A stretch of 64,000 nt of DNA from Oryzicola mucosus (GTDB taxonomy: Bacteria > Pseudomonadota > Alphaproteobacteria > Rhizobiales > Rhizobiaceae), in the NCBI RefSeq assembly GCF_014534685.1, contig NZ_JACVVX010000001.1:636501-700500 (forward strand), read 5' to 3'. Numbering within the stretch: position 1 is the first letter of the stretch; the number at the start of each line of letters is the position of its first letter. Under the pieces are notes generated by a model. That model did not search any database, was not told where the DNA came from, and worked only from the letters and a program-made list of their open reading frames with translations. Made by a program: the position numbers and the translations under genes. Shown piece by piece: positions 47,981-58,428 of this stretch.

Positions 47981-49336
47981 ATGAAGAAAACCCTCATGCT
48001 GGGCGTGGCGTTTGCAGCACTTTGCCTTGCCGCCCCTGCGCAGGCCGAACTGAAATTCAAGCCGGGCGAGGACGCCCGTTTCACCTGGGCGAACTACGAC
48101 GATCTCAAAAAGGTCGACCTCAAGGGCGAGACACTGTCCATCTTCGGGCCCTGGCGCGGCGAAGACGAGGCGCTTGCGCGCAGCGTGCTCGAATACTTCT
48201 CCGAGGCGACCGGCGCGACCATCAACTATGCCTCGTCGGAAAACTACGAGCAGCAGATCGTCATCGATACGCAGGCCGGCAGCCCGCCCAACATCGCCAT
48301 CCTGCCGCAGCCCGGCCTGATCCAGGATCTCGCCTCGAAGGGGCTGCTGACGCCGCTGGATGAAGGCACGGCCAATTTCGTCAAGGAAAACTATGGCGCA
48401 GGCCAGTCCTGGGTCGATCTCGGCACCTTCAACGACAAGGACGGCAAGGCCGGCTTTTACGGCTTTCCGTTCAAGGCCGACCTGAAATCGCTGGTCTGGT
48501 ACGTGCCTGAAAACTTCGAGGAAGCGGGTTACGAAGTGCCCAAGACCTGGGAGGACATGCAGAAGTTGACCGACCAGATCGTCGCCGATGGCGGCGTGCC
48601 GTGGTGCATTGGCCTGGGCTCGGGCGGCGCTACCGGCTGGCCGGCCACCGACTGGGTGGAAGACATCATGCTGCGCACACAGACGCCCGAGGTTTACGAC
48701 CAGTGGACCAAGAACGAGATCAAGTTCAACGATCCCGCCGTGGTCAACGCGCTGACCATCTTCGCCGATATCGCCACCAATGACAAATATGTCGACGGCG
48801 GCAAGGCAGCCGTCGCCGCTACCGATTTCCGCGACAGCCCCAAAGGGCTCTTCGCCGTCCCACCGAAATGCTACCTTCACCGCCAGGCCTCGTTCATCTC
48901 CTCCTTCTTCCCCGAAGGCACGGAGCTGGGCGAGGATGCCGACTTCTTCTACCTGCCGGCCTATGCCTCCAAGCCCGAACTGGGCACGCCGGTGCTGGGC
49001 GGCGGCACGCTGTTCACCATCACCAAGGATTCCAAGGCCGCGCGCGCGTTCATCGACTATCTGAAGATGCCTTTGGCGCATGAAATCTGGATGGCGCAAT
49101 CCGGCTTCCTGACACCGCTCAAGACGGTCAACAAGGACGCCTATGCCAATGACGCGCTGAAGCGGCAGGGCGACATTCTGGTCGACGCCACGACCTTCCG
49201 CTTCGACGGGTCCGACCTGATGCCCGGCAAGATCGGCGCCGGCGCTTTCTGGACCGGCATGATCGACCTCGTCGGCGGCAAGTCGCCGGAAGCGGTCGGC
49301 ACCGACATCCAGAAGAGCTGGGACGGGATCAAGTAG
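47981..49336 (+). CDS. aglE: Alpha-glucoside ABC transporter substrate-binding protein AglE
   Basis: A 451-residue periplasmic binding protein, with a signal peptide MKKTLMLGVAFAALCLAAPA cut after AQA. Segments such as SIFGPWRGEDEALARSVLEY and GIVL-like GFYGFPFKADLKSLVWY are characteristic of the AglE group of Sinorhizobium, which binds sucrose, maltose and trehalose. GGGAGG is seven bases before the ATG. It is the first gene of aglEFGAK. The LacI-family aglR that precedes aglE in S. meliloti is missing here; the upstream neighbour is a divergent phosphorylase. Confidence 0.93.
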   Translation: MKKTLMLGVAFAALCLAAPAQAELKFKPGEDARFTWANYDDLKKVDLKGETLSIFGPWRGEDEALARSVLEYFSEATGATINYASSENYEQQIVIDTQAGSPPNIAILPQPGLIQDLASKGLLTPLDEGTANFVKENYGAGQSWVDLGTFNDKDGKAGFYGFPFKADLKSLVWYVPENFEEAGYEVPKTWEDMQKLTDQIVADGGVPWCIGLGSGGATGWPATDWVEDIMLRTQTPEVYDQWTKNEIKFNDPAVVNALTIFADIATNDKYVDGGKAAVAATDFRDSPKGLFAVPPKCYLHRQASFISSFFPEGTELGEDADFFYLPAYASKPELGTPVLGGGTLFTITKDSKAARAFIDYLKMPLAHEIWMAQSGFLTPLKTVNKDAYANDALKRQGDILVDATTFRFDGSDLMPGKIGAGAFWTGMIDLVGGKSPEAVGTDIQKSWDGIK

Positions 49337-49345
49337 CAGCCACCT

Positions 49346-49497
49346 GCCTTCTCCTCTTGTGGGAGAGGGTGCCTGAGCGAAGCAAAGGCGGATGAGGGGT
49401 GTTGGGCTAAATCCGACGTTTCATCTTCCAGCACCCCTCATCCGACCTCGCCATTCGCTGCGCTCAGCTCGGCTACCTTCTCCCACAAGGGGAGAAT
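49346..49497. repeat. RIME-like palindromic repeat, copy B (aglE/aglF)
   Basis: The left arm has CCTTCTCCTCTTGTGGGAGA followed by GGCGGATGAGGGGTGTTGG. The right arm is its inverse, CACCCCTCATCCGACCTCG, followed by TACCTTCTCCCACAAGGGGA. About 36 bases separate the arms, so the whole can fold as one long or two local hairpins. It fills the gap between aglE and aglF, placing it within the polycistronic transcript just after the binding-protein gene. Confidence 0.8.
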
Positions 49498-49532
49498 GTA
49501 GAAGCGGCAGCCCGCTTACCGCGGAGGGACTC

Positions 49533-50549
49533 ATGGGATCTCAAATCTTTTCCGCCATCTTGGTCATCATCGTCGGGGTCGGCGGCTGCGTTGCCTATTT
49601 CTGGGGCGCAAACAAGCTGCTCGATCTGGCCTTTCCCTCGCGCGGTGTGGCGGGACGCGCGGCCATCGACAATCTGCGCCGCCAGGGCATCGTGCGGCCC
49701 TGGCTGTTCGTCGGCCCGGCCCTGCTGATCCTCACCGTCTACCTGATCTATCCCGTGGTCGACACGCTGCGGCTGTCCTTCATGGACCGTGCCGGGCAGA
49801 ATTTCGTCGGCCTAGCCAACTATCAATGGGCAGTGGGCGACCGCGAATTCCGCACCTCGATCCTCAACAACTTTCTCTGGCTCGCCGTCGTGCCGGCAGC
49901 CTGCACCTTCCTGGGCCTGATCATCGCTGTTTTGACCGACAAGATCTGGTGGGGCAACATTGCAAAGAGCCTTGTGTTCATGCCGCTCGCCATTTCCTTC
50001 GTCGGCGCCAGCGTGATCTGGAAGTTCATCTACGAATACCGCGCCGAGGGCCAGACCCAGATCGGCATCCTCAATGCCTTCATCCAATATCTCGGCGGTA
50101 CGCCGCAAGTCTGGATCTCCATCCCGTTCTGGAACAATTTCTTCCTGATGGTCATCCTGATCTGGATCCAGACGGGCTTCGCCATGGTCATCCTGTCATC
50201 CGCTTTGCGCGGCATTCCGGAAGAGACTATCGAAGCCGCAGTCATCGACGGCGCCAACCCGTTCCAGATCTTCTGGCGCATCATGGTGCCGCAGATATGG
50301 GGCACCATCGCCGTGGTCTGGACCACCATCACCATACTCGTGCTGAAGGTGTTCGACATCGTCCTGACGATGACCAACGGGCAGTGGAACAGTCAGGTGC
50401 TGGCCAATCTGATGTTCGATTGGATGTTCCGCGGCGGCGGCGACTTCGGCCGGGGTGCCGCGATTGCCGTTGTCATCATGCTGGCCGTCGTGCCGATCAT
50501 GATCTGGAACATCCGCCAGGCGACGCGCGAGAGCGGGGAAGGACACTGA
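49533..50549 (+). CDS. aglF: Alpha-glucoside ABC transporter permease AglF
   Basis: A 338-residue MalF-type permease. An extra N-terminal membrane helix (SAILVIIVGVGGCVAYFWGA) precedes the core starting RPWLFVGPALLILTVYLIYP. The EAA motif is EAAVIDGANPFQIFWRIMVP. GGAGGG precedes the ATG at 49533. It forms the channel with AglG and starts beyond the RIME-like repeat. aglG follows after one base. Confidence 0.93.
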   Translation: MGSQIFSAILVIIVGVGGCVAYFWGANKLLDLAFPSRGVAGRAAIDNLRRQGIVRPWLFVGPALLILTVYLIYPVVDTLRLSFMDRAGQNFVGLANYQWAVGDREFRTSILNNFLWLAVVPAACTFLGLIIAVLTDKIWWGNIAKSLVFMPLAISFVGASVIWKFIYEYRAEGQTQIGILNAFIQYLGGTPQVWISIPFWNNFFLMVILIWIQTGFAMVILSSALRGIPEETIEAAVIDGANPFQIFWRIMVPQIWGTIAVVWTTITILVLKVFDIVLTMTNGQWNSQVLANLMFDWMFRGGGDFGRGAAIAVVIMLAVVPIMIWNIRQATRESGEGH

Positions 50550-50550
50550 C

Positions 50551-51702
50551 ATGGCCAATACCCGTGGAAAGTCGTTCATCGGCCGCTTCGGCGTCCACAT
50601 CGCCGTTTTGATCTTCGTCGCCATCTGGACGATCCCGACGCTGGGCATCCTCGTTACCTCGTTGCGCGACAAGGACCAGATCACGGTTTCGGGCTGGTGG
50701 ACGGCGCTGACGAGTTCGACGCAGACGGTTGCCGGGCGCCTCCCCGGCGCTTCTGCGCAGGTGGAACGCGACGGCACATTCGTCATCGAAGGCAACATCT
50801 TCGAAAGCGGCAGCGGCCAGGTCGGCGCCTTCGGCACGCGGGTGCAGGCGCCGACGCAATATGCGGCGGGCGAGACAGCCGAACTGAATGACGGCGTCAC
50901 CATGCAGCTCAACGAGGATGGCAGCTTCGTGCTGACCTCGCCGCAGGCGTTCGAGGGCGACCGAGGCCAGCGGGTCTATTATTCGGTGCTGCAGCCACCT
51001 AGTTTCACCACAGAAAACTACAACACCGTGCTGTTTTCGGAAGGCATCGGCCGGTCCTTCCTGAATTCGCTGACGGTGACCGTGCCGGCCACCGTCATCC
51101 CGATCCTGATTGCCGCCTTCGCGGCCTATGCGCTGGCCTGGATGCGCTTTCCCGGCCGCGCGCTTCTGATCGCAGCCATCATCGGTCTGCTCGTCGTCCC
51201 GCTGCAGATGTCGCTGATCCCGCTGCTCAAGCTCTACAATGGCGTCGGCGCGTTTTTCGGGGTACCGGCCAAGACCTACCTCGGCATCTGGCTGGCGCAT
51301 ACCGGCTTCGGCCTGCCCTTTGCCATCTACCTGCTGCGCAGCTACATCGCCGGCCTGCCGCGCGAGATCATGGAGTCGGCGCGGATCGACGGCGCGTCGG
51401 ATTTCGAGATTTTCGTCAAGATCGTCCTGCCGCTGTCGTTCCCGGTGCTGGCGTCCTTTGCTATCTTCCAATTTCTCTGGGTATGGAACGATCTCTTGGT
51501 TGCGATGGTTTTCCTAGGAAGCGGCTCCGACCAGCTCGTGCTCACGGGCAAGCTCAATGCGCTGCTTGGTTCACGCGGAGGCGATTGGGAAATCCTGGCG
51601 ACCTCCGCTTTTGTGACAATCATAGTACCGTTGATCGTGTTCTTTTCGCTTCAGCGCTACTTCGTCCGCGGCCTCCTCGCGGGCTCCGTCAAAGGTGGTT
51701 AA
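50551..51702 (+). CDS. aglG: Alpha-glucoside ABC transporter permease AglG
   Basis: A 383-residue MalG-type permease, about 100 residues longer than usual. The addition is a hydrophilic loop between the first and second membrane helices (about residues 50-160), predicted periplasmic and rich in Gly, Ser and Thr (for example QVERDGTFVIEGNIFESGSG). The EAA motif is ESARIDGASDFEIFVKIVLP, and the C-terminus is RGLLAGSVKGG. The long loop is also known from Sinorhizobium AglG. The gene overlaps the aglA start by one base (TAATG). Confidence 0.92.
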   Translation: MANTRGKSFIGRFGVHIAVLIFVAIWTIPTLGILVTSLRDKDQITVSGWWTALTSSTQTVAGRLPGASAQVERDGTFVIEGNIFESGSGQVGAFGTRVQAPTQYAAGETAELNDGVTMQLNEDGSFVLTSPQAFEGDRGQRVYYSVLQPPSFTTENYNTVLFSEGIGRSFLNSLTVTVPATVIPILIAAFAAYALAWMRFPGRALLIAAIIGLLVVPLQMSLIPLLKLYNGVGAFFGVPAKTYLGIWLAHTGFGLPFAIYLLRSYIAGLPREIMESARIDGASDFEIFVKIVLPLSFPVLASFAIFQFLWVWNDLLVAMVFLGSGSDQLVLTGKLNALLGSRGGDWEILATSAFVTIIVPLIVFFSLQRYFVRGLLAGSVKGG

Positions 51703-53372
51703 TGGTCAATACAGCATTTCAAAACCCGATCGAGGATGCGGTTCTGGCACCCGCCGCGGATCGCGACTGGTGGCGCGGGGCGGTGATCTACCAGATCTAT
51801 CCGCGCAGCTACCAGGATTCGAACGGCGACGGCGTAGGCGACCTCGTCGGCATCATCCAGCGCCTGCCGCATATCGCGGATCTCGGCGCGGATGCGATCT
51901 GGATTTCGCCTTTCTTCAAGTCGCCGATGAAGGATTTCGGCTACGATATCTCCGACTATCGCGAGATCGATCCGATCTTCGGCACGCTCAGCGACTTCGA
52001 AATCCTGATCGCCGAAGCGCACCGGCTCGGGCTCAAGGTGATGATCGACGGGGTGATCTCCCACACCTCCGAACTGCATGAGTGGTTCGTCGAAAGCCGG
52101 TCCAGCCGCGACAACCCCAAGGCCGACTGGTACGTTTGGGCCGATGCCAGCCCCGACGGCACGCCGCCCAACAACTGGCTGTCGATCTTCGGCGGATCGG
52201 CTTGGCGCTGGGATACCCGGCGCATGCAATATTACATGCACAACTTCCTGCCCGAGCAGCCCGACCTCAACTTCCACAATCCCGAGGTGCAGGACGCCGT
52301 GCTCGACATCGTGCGGTTCTGGCTCGACAAGGGTGTCGACGGCTTCCGCCTCGACACGATCAATTTCTACTTCCACAGCCAGGGGCTGGAGAACAACCCG
52401 GCGCTCGCCGCGGACGAGCGCAACGCGCAGACGGCACCTGCGGTGAACCCCTACAATTTCCAGGACCACATCTTTGACAAGAGCAGGCCGGAAAACCTTT
52501 TATTCCTCGAGCGTCTCCGACAGGTGATGGACGAATATCCGGCAGCAGCCGCCGTGGGCGAAGTCGGCGATTCCCAGCGCGGGCTGGAGGTGGTCGCCGC
52601 CTATACAGAAGCCGACAAGCGGGTGCAGATGTGCTACGCCTTCGACTTCCTCGCCCCCGACAAGATCAGCGCCGGCAATGTCCGCACGGTGCTCGAACAG
52701 TTCGGCCATGTCGCCAGCAGCGGCTGGGCATGCTGGGCTTTCTCCAACCACGACGTGGTGCGCCACGCGACGCGCTGGGGCGCAGGCGAGCCGGATCTGA
52801 CCGCCTATCTCAAGGTGATCTCGGCGGCGATGATGTCGATGCGCGGCTCGGTCTGCATCTACCAAGGCGAGGAACTTGGCCTGACCGAAGCCGATCTCGC
52901 GCTGGAGGATTTGCAGGACCCCTACGGCATCCGCTTCTGGCCGGAATTCAAGGGCCGCGACGGGTGCCGCACGCCGATGGTCTGGGACCGTATGGCGATC
53001 TATGGCGGCTTCTCCACCGCCAAACCCTGGCTTCCGGTCCCGTCCGAGCATCTGGCGCTGGCCGTCAACATGCAGCAGGGCGACGAGCAGTCGCTGCTCG
53101 AGCATTATCGCCGCTTCATCGCCTTCCGCAAGCAGCACCCGACCTTCACCAAGGGCGACATCAATTTCATCGACACGGAGGGTGATGTACTCGCCTTCAC
53201 ACGCCGCGCCGGCAACGACCAGGTAGTCTGCGTCTTCAATCTCGGCAGCGCGCCCGCGACGCTGAAGTTCGCAGGTACCGAGCCGCTGACCGGGCATGGC
53301 ATGGAGGCGGCCGCGGTGGGTGGGAACATCGAGCTGCCGCCCTATGGCGCATGGTTCGGGCGCGCCGGCTGA
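51702..53372 (+). CDS. aglA: Alpha-glucosidase AglA (GH13)
   Basis: A 556-residue cytoplasmic GH13 alpha-glucosidase hydrolysing imported alpha-glucosides to glucose and a second sugar. GH13 regions are present: DISDYREIDPIFG, the nucleophile Asp in DGFRLDTINFYF, acid/base Glu in AVGEVGD, and Asp in AFSNHDVVR. The starting YQIYPRSYQDSNGDGVGDL is typical of oligo-1,6-glucosidase/sucrose-isomerase-like enzymes. No signal peptide is present. In region I, MIDGVISHTS replaces the more usual DxVxNHTS. It lies between aglG and aglK in a conserved operon. Confidence 0.94.
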   Translation: MVNTAFQNPIEDAVLAPAADRDWWRGAVIYQIYPRSYQDSNGDGVGDLVGIIQRLPHIADLGADAIWISPFFKSPMKDFGYDISDYREIDPIFGTLSDFEILIAEAHRLGLKVMIDGVISHTSELHEWFVESRSSRDNPKADWYVWADASPDGTPPNNWLSIFGGSAWRWDTRRMQYYMHNFLPEQPDLNFHNPEVQDAVLDIVRFWLDKGVDGFRLDTINFYFHSQGLENNPALAADERNAQTAPAVNPYNFQDHIFDKSRPENLLFLERLRQVMDEYPAAAAVGEVGDSQRGLEVVAAYTEADKRVQMCYAFDFLAPDKISAGNVRTVLEQFGHVASSGWACWAFSNHDVVRHATRWGAGEPDLTAYLKVISAAMMSMRGSVCIYQGEELGLTEADLALEDLQDPYGIRFWPEFKGRDGCRTPMVWDRMAIYGGFSTAKPWLPVPSEHLALAVNMQQGDEQSLLEHYRRFIAFRKQHPTFTKGDINFIDTEGDVLAFTRRAGNDQVVCVFNLGSAPATLKFAGTEPLTGHGMEAAAVGGNIELPPYGAWFGRAG

Positions 53373-53417
53373 TCGGCGCATAGTTTGTGAAGCGAAACGG
53401 GTTGGGAGGAACGAACA

Positions 53418-54536
<1,119 letters not shown>

Positions 54537-54537
54537 C

Positions 54538-55374
54538 TCACCCCGCCTGCATCTGCCTCCGACGCATTCTGAAGCGCGAGACGAAGAACGCTGCCACGAA
54601 GGTCAGGCTCATCAACAGCACGATGGTCGGGGCCGGAGCGCTGTCGAGGAAGAAGCTGAGATAGACGCCGAAGAACGACGTCAGCAGCGCTACCGCCAGC
54701 GACACCATCATCATGCGCTCGAAGCGGTCGGTCAGCAGGAAGGCGATGGCGCCAGGGGCGATCAGCATGGCAATCGCCAGGATGATGCCGACAGCCTTCA
54801 GTGCGCCGACGATGGTCAGCGACAGGATCGTCAGGAGACCGTAGTGCAACAGCCGCACCGGCAGGCCTATGGCGCGGGCATGCTGCGGGTCGAAGGCATG
54901 CAGCAGAAGATCGCGACGGTAAATGCCGATCGCGGCAAGTGACACTGCGGCAATGATGCCGGTCTGCAGGATATCGCCCCAGCTGACGCCCAGGATATCA
55001 CCGAACAATATGTGGTCGAGGTGAACGTCGCTCTGGATCTTGGTGTAGAGCACGATGCCGAGGCCGAACATGCCGGAAAACACGATGCCCATCACCGTAT
55101 CTTCCTTGATGCGGCTGTTTTCCTTGAGATAGCCGGTGGAAAGCGCGCAGACCATGCCGGCGGCGAACGCTCCAATCGCCAGCGGAATGCCGGCCATATA
55201 GGCCAGCACCACGCCCGGCAGCACGGCGTGGCTGACCGCATCGCCCATCAGCGACCAGCCTTTCAGCACGAGGAAGCAGGACAGCAGCGCCATGGGAGCC
55301 GCTATCAGCAGGGCGATGATGAATGCCTGCTGCATGAACGGAAACAGAAACGGCATGAGGAGGGTTTCGGTCAT
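54538..55374 (-). CDS. sitD: Mn2+/Fe2+ ABC transporter permease SitD
   Basis: A 278-residue ABC-3 family permease with about eight helices. Signatures: VLKGWSLMGDAVSHAVLPGV, LKENSRIKEDTVMGIVFSG, and GALKAVGIILAIAMLIAPGA. It pairs with SitC in the manganese channel. The ATG at 55374 starts the conserved N-terminus. It is separated from sitC by 217 bases that contain a RIME-like repeat, unusual for the two halves of one channel. Confidence 0.93.
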   Translation of the reverse strand: MTETLLMPFLFPFMQQAFIIALLIAAPMALLSCFLVLKGWSLMGDAVSHAVLPGVVLAYMAGIPLAIGAFAAGMVCALSTGYLKENSRIKEDTVMGIVFSGMFGLGIVLYTKIQSDVHLDHILFGDILGVSWGDILQTGIIAAVSLAAIGIYRRDLLLHAFDPQHARAIGLPVRLLHYGLLTILSLTIVGALKAVGIILAIAMLIAPGAIAFLLTDRFERMMMVSLAVALLTSFFGVYLSFFLDSAPAPTIVLLMSLTFVAAFFVSRFRMRRRQMQAG

Positions 55375-55400
55375 GCGCGGTGTTCCTCGGTGATGTGCCA

Positions 55401-55575
55401 CCCCTTCTCCCCTTGTGGGAGAAGGTGCCCCGAAGGGGCGGATGAGGGGTGTTGGACGGAATGAGGGTTTGGCCGTGATCCCTCAAAAGAACAGAAGGGG
55501 CACCCCTCGCTCCATGCAACACCCCTCATCCGACCTCGCTGCGCTCGGCCACCTTCTCCCACAAGGGGAGAAGGG
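55401..55575. repeat. RIME-like palindromic repeat, copy C (sitC/sitD)
   Basis: The left arm is CCTTCTCCCCTTGTGGGAGA followed by AGGTGCCCC and GGCGGATGAGGGGTGTTGG. The right arm is the inverse, CACCCCTCATCCGACCTCG, then ACCTTCTCCCACAAGGGGAG. About 70 unrelated bases lie between. It closely matches copy B arm for arm. It lies between the two permease genes of the sit operon. Confidence 0.8.
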
Positions 55576-55591
55576 AATGTCACTGACGGGC

Positions 55592-56452
55592 TCATACCCC
55601 CGCCTCCAGCGATTCCTTCGCGCGGCGACGCGAGGCCAGCAGGCCATGCTTGGGCGCGAAGACGAAAGCGGTCAGAAAGATCAGCGTCTGCAGCACCACG
55701 ATGATGCCGCCCGTGGCACCGTCGAGAAAATAGCTGAGATAGGCGCCGGTAAAACTCGTCACCGCGCCAATCGCCACGCTGAGTGCGATGAGGCGCGGGA
55801 ACCGGTCGCTCAGAAGATACGCCGTGGCACCGGGCGTCACCACCATGGCGATGACCAGAAAAGCGCCGACTGTTTGCAGGGCAGCCACCGTGCAGGCACT
55901 CAACAGGGTGAAGAAAAGCACCTTGAGCCGGTCCGGATTGAGGCCGATGGAACGGGCGTGGTTCTCGTCGAAGAAAGCGACCATCAGATCCTTCCACTTG
56001 ACCAGCAAAATGGCGAGCGAGAAGCCGCCGATCAGCACCAGTTGCAGCGTGTCCGACGGCGTCACCGCCAGGATGTTGCCGAGCACGATGGTCTGGATGT
56101 TCACCGAAGCCGGGGACAGCGAGATCATGAACAGGCCGAGCCCGAAGAAGGAGGTGAAGATCAGCCCGATAATGGCGTCTTCCTTAAGCTTGGTGCGCTG
56201 GTTGAGGAACAGCATCGCACCCGCCGCCAGTCCACCGGACAGGAAGGCACCGAGCGCAAACGGCAGGCCCAGCATGTAGGCCCCGGCCACACCCGGCACG
56301 ATGGAGTGCGACAGCGCGTCGCCAATCAGCGACCAGCCCTTGAGCATGAGATAGGCAGACAGGAAGGCGCAAACGCCGCCGACTAGGGCGGAAACCCACA
56401 TGGCGTTGACCATGTAGCCATAGCCGAACGGCTCGAGCAGCGTCTGGGTCAT
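55592..56452 (-). CDS. sitC: Mn2+/Fe2+ ABC transporter permease SitC
   Basis: A 286-residue ABC-3 permease. Signatures: [40 protein letters not shown] and [19 protein letters not shown]. It shares the fold and repeat motifs of SitD, with about eight helices. The ATG at 56452 overlaps the sitB stop by four bases (ATGA), indicating coupling. Confidence 0.93.
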   Translation of the reverse strand: MTQTLLEPFGYGYMVNAMWVSALVGGVCAFLSAYLMLKGWSLIGDALSHSIVPGVAGAYMLGLPFALGAFLSGGLAAGAMLFLNQRTKLKEDAIIGLIFTSFFGLGLFMISLSPASVNIQTIVLGNILAVTPSDTLQLVLIGGFSLAILLVKWKDLMVAFFDENHARSIGLNPDRLKVLFFTLLSACTVAALQTVGAFLVIAMVVTPGATAYLLSDRFPRLIALSVAIGAVTSFTGAYLSYFLDGATGGIIVVLQTLIFLTAFVFAPKHGLLASRRRAKESLEAGV

Positions 56453-57342
56453 TTGCCGGCCTTTTCGCCGTTGGTTTCCTCGCCATAGATGACGAAGGGA
56501 TGCTCGTCGTCGGTCAGGACCGTGACCTTGCGCTTGTCTTCGTCGTCATGCAGTTCGGCCCCACCCAGAATGAACTGGCGCAACACGCCGCCGAACGCCT
56601 TTTCCAGGTTCGACTTGGTGAACACCTCAGCCGTCGGTCCCGCAGCCAGAACGGTGCGGTTGACCAGCACGGCGCGGTCGCAGAAGCGCGGCACGCTGCC
56701 GAGATTATGGGTGGAGACCAGCATCACCCGGCCCTCGTCGCGCAACGCCTGCAGAAGCATGATGATCGCCTCTTCCGTTCGCACGTCGACACCGGTGAAC
56801 GGCTCGTCGAGCAGGATCAACCGCCCGTCCTGGGCCAGCGCCCGCGCCAGGAAAACGCGTTTCTTCTGGCCGCCCGAAAGCTCGCCGATCTGGCGCTTGC
56901 GATAGTCGCTCATGCCGACGCGCTCAAGCGCGGCATCCACGGCGCGTTTGTCCTCGGCGCGGGCGATACGCATGAAATTCATGTGGCCGTAACGGCCCAT
57001 CATCACCACGTCTTCGACCAGGACAGGGAAATTCCAGTCGACATCCTCGCTCTGCGGCACATAGGCGACGGCGTTGCGCTTGAGCGCTGTGGCGGCGGGT
57101 TCGCCGAAGATGGTGACCTTGCCCTGGGCGAGCGGCACGAATCCCATCACCGCCTTGAACAGGGTCGATTTGCCCGCGCCGTTAACGCCGACAAGAGCCG
57201 TGATGGTGCCGGCGGGGATCGAGAACGACGCATCGCGCAAAGCGGTGTGACCGTTCTTGTAGGTTACTGTGATATGATCGACCTGCAGCCCGGGGGACTG
57301 GACGTCTTCCACGCGATGCGCTGATTTCAGGGCCACGTTCAT
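56449..57342 (-). CDS. sitB: Mn2+/Fe2+ ABC transporter ATP-binding protein SitB
   Basis: A 297-residue metal-type ABC ATPase. Walker A is GVNGAGKST, signature [14 protein letters not shown], Walker [13 protein letters not shown] and H-loop MLVSTHNLG. The Q-loop region [20 protein letters not shown] is typical of Mn/Zn importers. The C-terminal extension of about 45 charged residues is a feature of SitB proteins. The start overlaps the sitA stop by four bases. Confidence 0.94.
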   Translation of the reverse strand: MNVALKSAHRVEDVQSPGLQVDHITVTYKNGHTALRDASFSIPAGTITALVGVNGAGKSTLFKAVMGFVPLAQGKVTIFGEPAATALKRNAVAYVPQSEDVDWNFPVLVEDVVMMGRYGHMNFMRIARAEDKRAVDAALERVGMSDYRKRQIGELSGGQKKRVFLARALAQDGRLILLDEPFTGVDVRTEEAIIMLLQALRDEGRVMLVSTHNLGSVPRFCDRAVLVNRTVLAAGPTAEVFTKSNLEKAFGGVLRQFILGGAELHDDEDKRKVTVLTDDEHPFVIYGEETNGEKAGK

Positions 57343-58241
57343 TCGGCAAGCCCCTTGGCAATCGTCTCTGACGTCACGCGCAGCAGGTCGAGATAGGTCG
57401 GGACCGGGCCGCTTTCGTCGCTCAGCGAGTCGACATAGAGCACGCCGCCATATTTGATCCCGGTCTCGCGCGCCACCTGCTCGGCGGGTGCTGACGAGAT
57501 CGTGCTTTCGCTGAAGATCGCCGGCACATGGTGTTCGCGGATCTTGTCGATCACCTTGCGGACCTGCTGCGGCGTACCCTGCTGGTCGGCATTGATCGGC
57601 CAGAGATGGAGCTCCTTCAGGCCGAAATCGCGCGCCAGATAGGAGAATGCGCCCTCGCTGGTGGCAAGCCAGCGCCGCTCTTCGGGGATCGCATTGATGG
57701 AGGCGCGGATCGGCGCAACTGTTGCCTTGATCTTTTCGGAATAGGCGGAGGCGTTTTTCGCATAGATTTCGGCATTGTCAGGGTCCTGCGCGGCAAACGC
57801 CTTGCGGATGTTCTCGACATAGATCAGCGCCGCTTCCGGCGACATCCAGGCATGCGGGTTGGGTTTGCCGGTGTAGGGACCCTCGGCGATGCCCATCGGC
57901 TCGACGCCTTCGGAGACCACGGCGCTCGGCACACCGCTCAGATTGTCGAAGAACTTTTCGAACCAGAGTTCAAGGTTGAGCCCGTTCCACAGAATCAGAT
58001 CGGCCTTTTGCGCCCGGATCATGTCGCCCGGTGTAGGCTGGTAATTGTGAATTTCGGCATTCGGTTTGGTGATCGACTGCACATCGGCCGCCTCTCCGGC
58101 GACGTTGCGAGCCATGTCTGCAATGATCGTGAATGTCGTGACCACCGTCATCTTCTCTTGTGCCGACGCCTGCCCGCTCCATCCCGCTAGGCCGAGCGCT
58201 ACGACCGCCACCGACATCAAACTCCGCATACGCACCCGCAT
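57339..58241 (-). CDS. sitA: Mn2+/Fe2+ ABC transporter substrate-binding protein SitA
   Basis: A 300-residue cluster 9 periplasmic metal-binding protein, with a signal peptide ending GQASA. Metal ligands: His in [13 protein letters not shown], His in [11 protein letters not shown], Glu in FSESTISS, and Asp in [12 protein letters not shown]. These match SitA/PsaA-type manganese receptors. GGTGGAG sits directly before the ATG at 58241; a second ATG 12 bases in is a possible alternative. It is the first gene of sitABCD, with a Mur-type operator upstream. Confidence 0.93.
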   Translation of the reverse strand: MRVRMRSLMSVAVVALGLAGWSGQASAQEKMTVVTTFTIIADMARNVAGEAADVQSITKPNAEIHNYQPTPGDMIRAQKADLILWNGLNLELWFEKFFDNLSGVPSAVVSEGVEPMGIAEGPYTGKPNPHAWMSPEAALIYVENIRKAFAAQDPDNAEIYAKNASAYSEKIKATVAPIRASINAIPEERRWLATSEGAFSYLARDFGLKELHLWPINADQQGTPQQVRKVIDKIREHHVPAIFSESTISSAPAEQVARETGIKYGGVLYVDSLSDESGPVPTYLDLLRVTSETIAKGLAE

Positions 58242-58283
58242 ATCTCCACCGCTTGTTTCGCGGTCACTGCCGCGTCCTGCATA

Positions 58284-58312
58284 GAACTAGGGCGGCACAG
58301 CCCTTGTGTCAA
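58284..58312 (-). promoter_or_regulatory. sitA promoter
   Basis: Read on the minus strand: -35 TTGACA (58312-58307), a 17-base spacer, and -10 TAGTTC (58289-58284). The -35 is perfect and the -10 weak. The transcript would start about 35 bases before the sitA ATG. Confidence 0.6.
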
Positions 58313-58318
58313 TGCAAC

Positions 58319-58333
58319 TGCAAATCGTTTGCA
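58319..58333. promoter_or_regulatory. Mur-responsive sequence upstream of sitA
   Basis: TGCAAA-TCG-TTTGCA, a perfect inverted repeat with 6-base arms, six bases upstream of the sitA -35 element. A further TGCAA half-site abuts it (58313-58317). Rhizobial Mur binds TGCAA/TTGCA-type palindromes at sitA promoters. It should give manganese-dependent repression. Confidence 0.7.
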
Positions 58334-58428
58334 AGAAGAAGAAAAGAGCGGTTCCAGATTGGCGCTTCGCAGTGGATGGTCGGCGAAATTTTTTGCAACT
58401 GACTGTCATCTGGAACATAGTCCCGCGC

